Source of the DNA: an uncultured Chthoniobacterales bacterium | GTDB taxonomy: Bacteria > Verrucomicrobiota > Verrucomicrobiia > Chthoniobacterales > UBA10450 | Assembly: GCA_955652155.1 (NCBI GenBank) | Contig: CATPAT010000009.1 | Span: 1 to 7,878 of the forward strand | Reading direction: 5' to 3' | DNA: 7,878 bases | Shown: one piece after another, positions 6,786-7,878 of the stretch | Layout: every line of letters starts with the position of its first letter | Numbering within the stretch: the first letter of the stretch is position 1 | Position numbers and translations under genes: made by a program | Notes under the pieces: generated by a model | The model's database searches: none | The model's input: the letters and a program-made list of their open reading frames with translations, nothing else | Told to the model about the DNA's origin: nothing

Positions 6786-7676
6786 CTACGCGCGCGGATG
6801 AAATTGTCGATGGACGGCTTTCAGCCGCTGTTGATCGACGTGCGTGTAAACCTGCGTCGTGGAAATATCTGCGTGCCCGAGCATTTCCTGGATGATGCGC
6901 AGGTCAGCGCCGTTTCCGAGCAGATGCGTCGCGAAACTGTGCCGGAGAAGATGCGGATAAATATTTTTCTCCAATCCGGAGTGCCGGGCATGTTTTTTTA
7001 CAATCTGCCAGATACGCGCCGTTGTTAATTTTGTCCCGCGCTCGGAAAGAAAAATCTCGTTGCTGCTACGGCGCTTCACGAGTTTTGGTCGTTCGGTGGA
7101 CAAATAGGCTGCGAGCGCTTCGCACGCTTTGCGCCCAACCGGGATAAGTCGTGTTTTGTTCCCTTTGCCGGTCACACGCATGATGCGCTCTTCAAAGTTG
7201 AAGTTCTCCAGGCGCGCATTTGCCAGCTCGGAAATGCGCAACCCGCTCGCGTAAAGCAGCTCAATCATCGCGCGATCGCGCAACCCGTGCAGAGCTTTTG
7301 TGTCGATCTTCTCCAGTAATTGTTCAACCTGCAATTCATTGAGTGTTTCGGGCAGATACCGTTCGATGCGCGGCAGAGCGAGCGCTTCTGCCGGATCGCG
7401 ATCCACGCCGCCTTTAGCTGCGAGAAAACGAAAGAAAATCTTGAGTGCGACCACGATTAGTTTAATCGATGACGCGGAAAGCCCGGCGCGTTTGCGATCG
7501 GCCAGATACTCGCTCATGAGCGCCAGCGTCACCTTGTGCGGGTCGTCGATCTTTTTTTTCGCGGCGCACCATTGCGCGAAATCAGCGAGCGATCGTTGGG
7601 TGGAGAGTTGGTAGTTTTCCGAAAGACCGCGCTCGACAGCGAGGAAGCGGATGAACGAGTCGATCGCCTGCTCCAT
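6786..7676 (-). CDS. xerD: Tyrosine recombinase XerC/XerD
   Basis: A site-specific tyrosine recombinase. Housekeeping Xer proteins resolve chromosome dimers at dif together with FtsK. From the ATG at 7676 the product has 296 residues, almost the length of E. coli XerD (298). The N-terminal SAM-like DNA-binding domain (about 1-100) begins MEQAIDSFIRFLAVERGLSE. The catalytic domain shows R147 (GLRISEL), K171 (TGKGNKTR), H242 and R245 (HLLRHSFATHLL), H268 (LGHADISTTQ) and nucleophile Y277 (VYTHV), a complete R-K-H-R-H-Y set whose spacing is close to XerD. The sequence favours XerD over XerC, but the two are hard to separate by eye. The frame extends 32 codons upstream to 7772; I rejected those because homology starts at 7676, although no Shine-Dalgarno motif marks that ATG. 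No phage genes, attachment repeats or excision factor are nearby, so a mobile-element integrase is unlikely. The 599-residue gene follows 19 bases downstream. Confidence 0.93.
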   Translation of the reverse strand: MEQAIDSFIRFLAVERGLSENYQLSTQRSLADFAQWCAAKKKIDDPHKVTLALMSEYLADRKRAGLSASSIKLIVVALKIFFRFLAAKGGVDRDPAEALALPRIERYLPETLNELQVEQLLEKIDTKALHGLRDRAMIELLYASGLRISELANARLENFNFEERIMRVTGKGNKTRLIPVGRKACEALAAYLSTERPKLVKRRSSNEIFLSERGTKLTTARIWQIVKKHARHSGLEKNIYPHLLRHSFATHLLGNGADLRIIQEMLGHADISTTQVYTHVDQQRLKAVHRQFHPRA

Positions 7677-7783
7677 CTTGGTGAAGTTTGCGCGAAAGGC
7701 CAAACTTTGGCAATCGAACGATTCATAGATAGGCAACCTCCACTTCCTTGCTGACCGCGACATTATTGACAAGCGAAGGTTAA

Positions 7784-7878
7784 ATGTTCGATGTTCCGGC
7801 TACGATGAGTTTGGACCTGAATACGATCCTGAAGGATTGGCCGCACGAGAATGGCAACGTCAAGGTGCGCAAGATCGC
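7784..7878 (+). CDS. Start of a divergent gene, cut by the right edge
   Basis: An open frame begins at the ATG at 7784 and runs 31 codons to the edge. Its product starts MFDVPATMSLDLNT and continues ILKDWPHENGNVKVRKI. GAAGG at 7775-7779, four bases upstream, is the best Shine-Dalgarno-like site in the window. An in-frame ATG at 7805 (MSLDLNTIL) is an alternative start. The segment 'LDL..IL..WPHE....KVRKI' resembles the beginning of conserved verrucomicrobial proteins, some of which I recall carrying a UvrB/UvrC motif later on. That motif would be outside the window, so this is weak recollection only. The gene is divergent from xerD, with 107 bases between the chosen starts. That gap should contain both promoters, but I could not identify a convincing -35/-10 pair in it. 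Confidence 0.6.
   Translation, partial: MFDVPATMSLDLNTILKDWPHENGNVKVRKI

Noticed and set aside
6786..7676. XerC/XerD protein as an integrase marking a mobile element
   Set aside because: Length and residue spacing fit a housekeeping Xer protein, and there are no tRNA genes, attachment repeats or phage genes nearby.
7529..7726. 65-codon minus-strand ORF preceded by GGAGG, overlapping the xerD start
   Set aside because: The GGAGG encodes part of the upstream xerD frame, the product is Arg/Ser-rich, and it runs deep into xerD in another frame. I treat it as chance, although a coupling leader cannot be excluded.
7766..7771. TTGACA, a perfect -35 hexamer on the + strand
   Set aside because: No -10-like hexamer occurs 16-18 bases downstream. 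That position falls inside the start of the right-edge gene.

Overview
This 7.9-kb bacterial window carries eight coding regions, a gene remnant and one clear terminator. No rRNA, tRNA, CRISPR array or insertion sequence was seen. Several features suggest a member of Verrucomicrobiota, perhaps a soil lineage related to Chthoniobacter/Udaeobacter. These are moderate GC content, start codons that mostly lack Shine-Dalgarno motifs, a nuoA gene not followed by nuoB, and a right-edge gene whose start resembles proteins I recall from verrucomicrobial genomes. This placement is an inference from recollection; no database was searched.

Layout, left to right. (1) The 3' part of a SCO1/SenC copper chaperone gene on the + strand, with its membrane anchor cut by the window edge. 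(2) It converges, 5 bases apart, on a minus-strand sugar pair: a 645-residue GT4 glycosyltransferase followed by rfbA (glucose-1-phosphate thymidylyltransferase), joined by an ATGA stop/start overlap. (3) Upstream of the pair is a minus-strand Dabb-domain gene that ends in its own hairpin-plus-U-tract terminator. (4) Next is a + strand stretch of about 109 codons that looks like the C-terminal end of a polytopic membrane glycosyltransferase without a start; I read it as a gene remnant. (5) A minus-strand pair follows: a small winged-helix-like protein and nuoA, a membrane subunit of respiratory complex I. (6) A second minus-strand pair follows: a XerC/XerD tyrosine recombinase and a 599-residue membrane-anchored protein of unknown function. 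(7) At the right edge, a divergent + strand gene begins and is cut after 31 codons.

The genes fall into three functional themes. The respiratory theme is the Sco copper chaperone for cytochrome oxidase and NuoA of complex I. The cell-surface carbohydrate theme is rfbA, the GT4 enzyme and the membrane glycosyltransferase remnant. The housekeeping theme is the Xer recombinase. The most unusual object is the GT4 protein. Its C-terminal 235 residues repeat the N-terminal GT-B half in degenerate form, giving the order acceptor domain, donor domain, second acceptor-like domain. I found no convincing complete new defence or mobile system.
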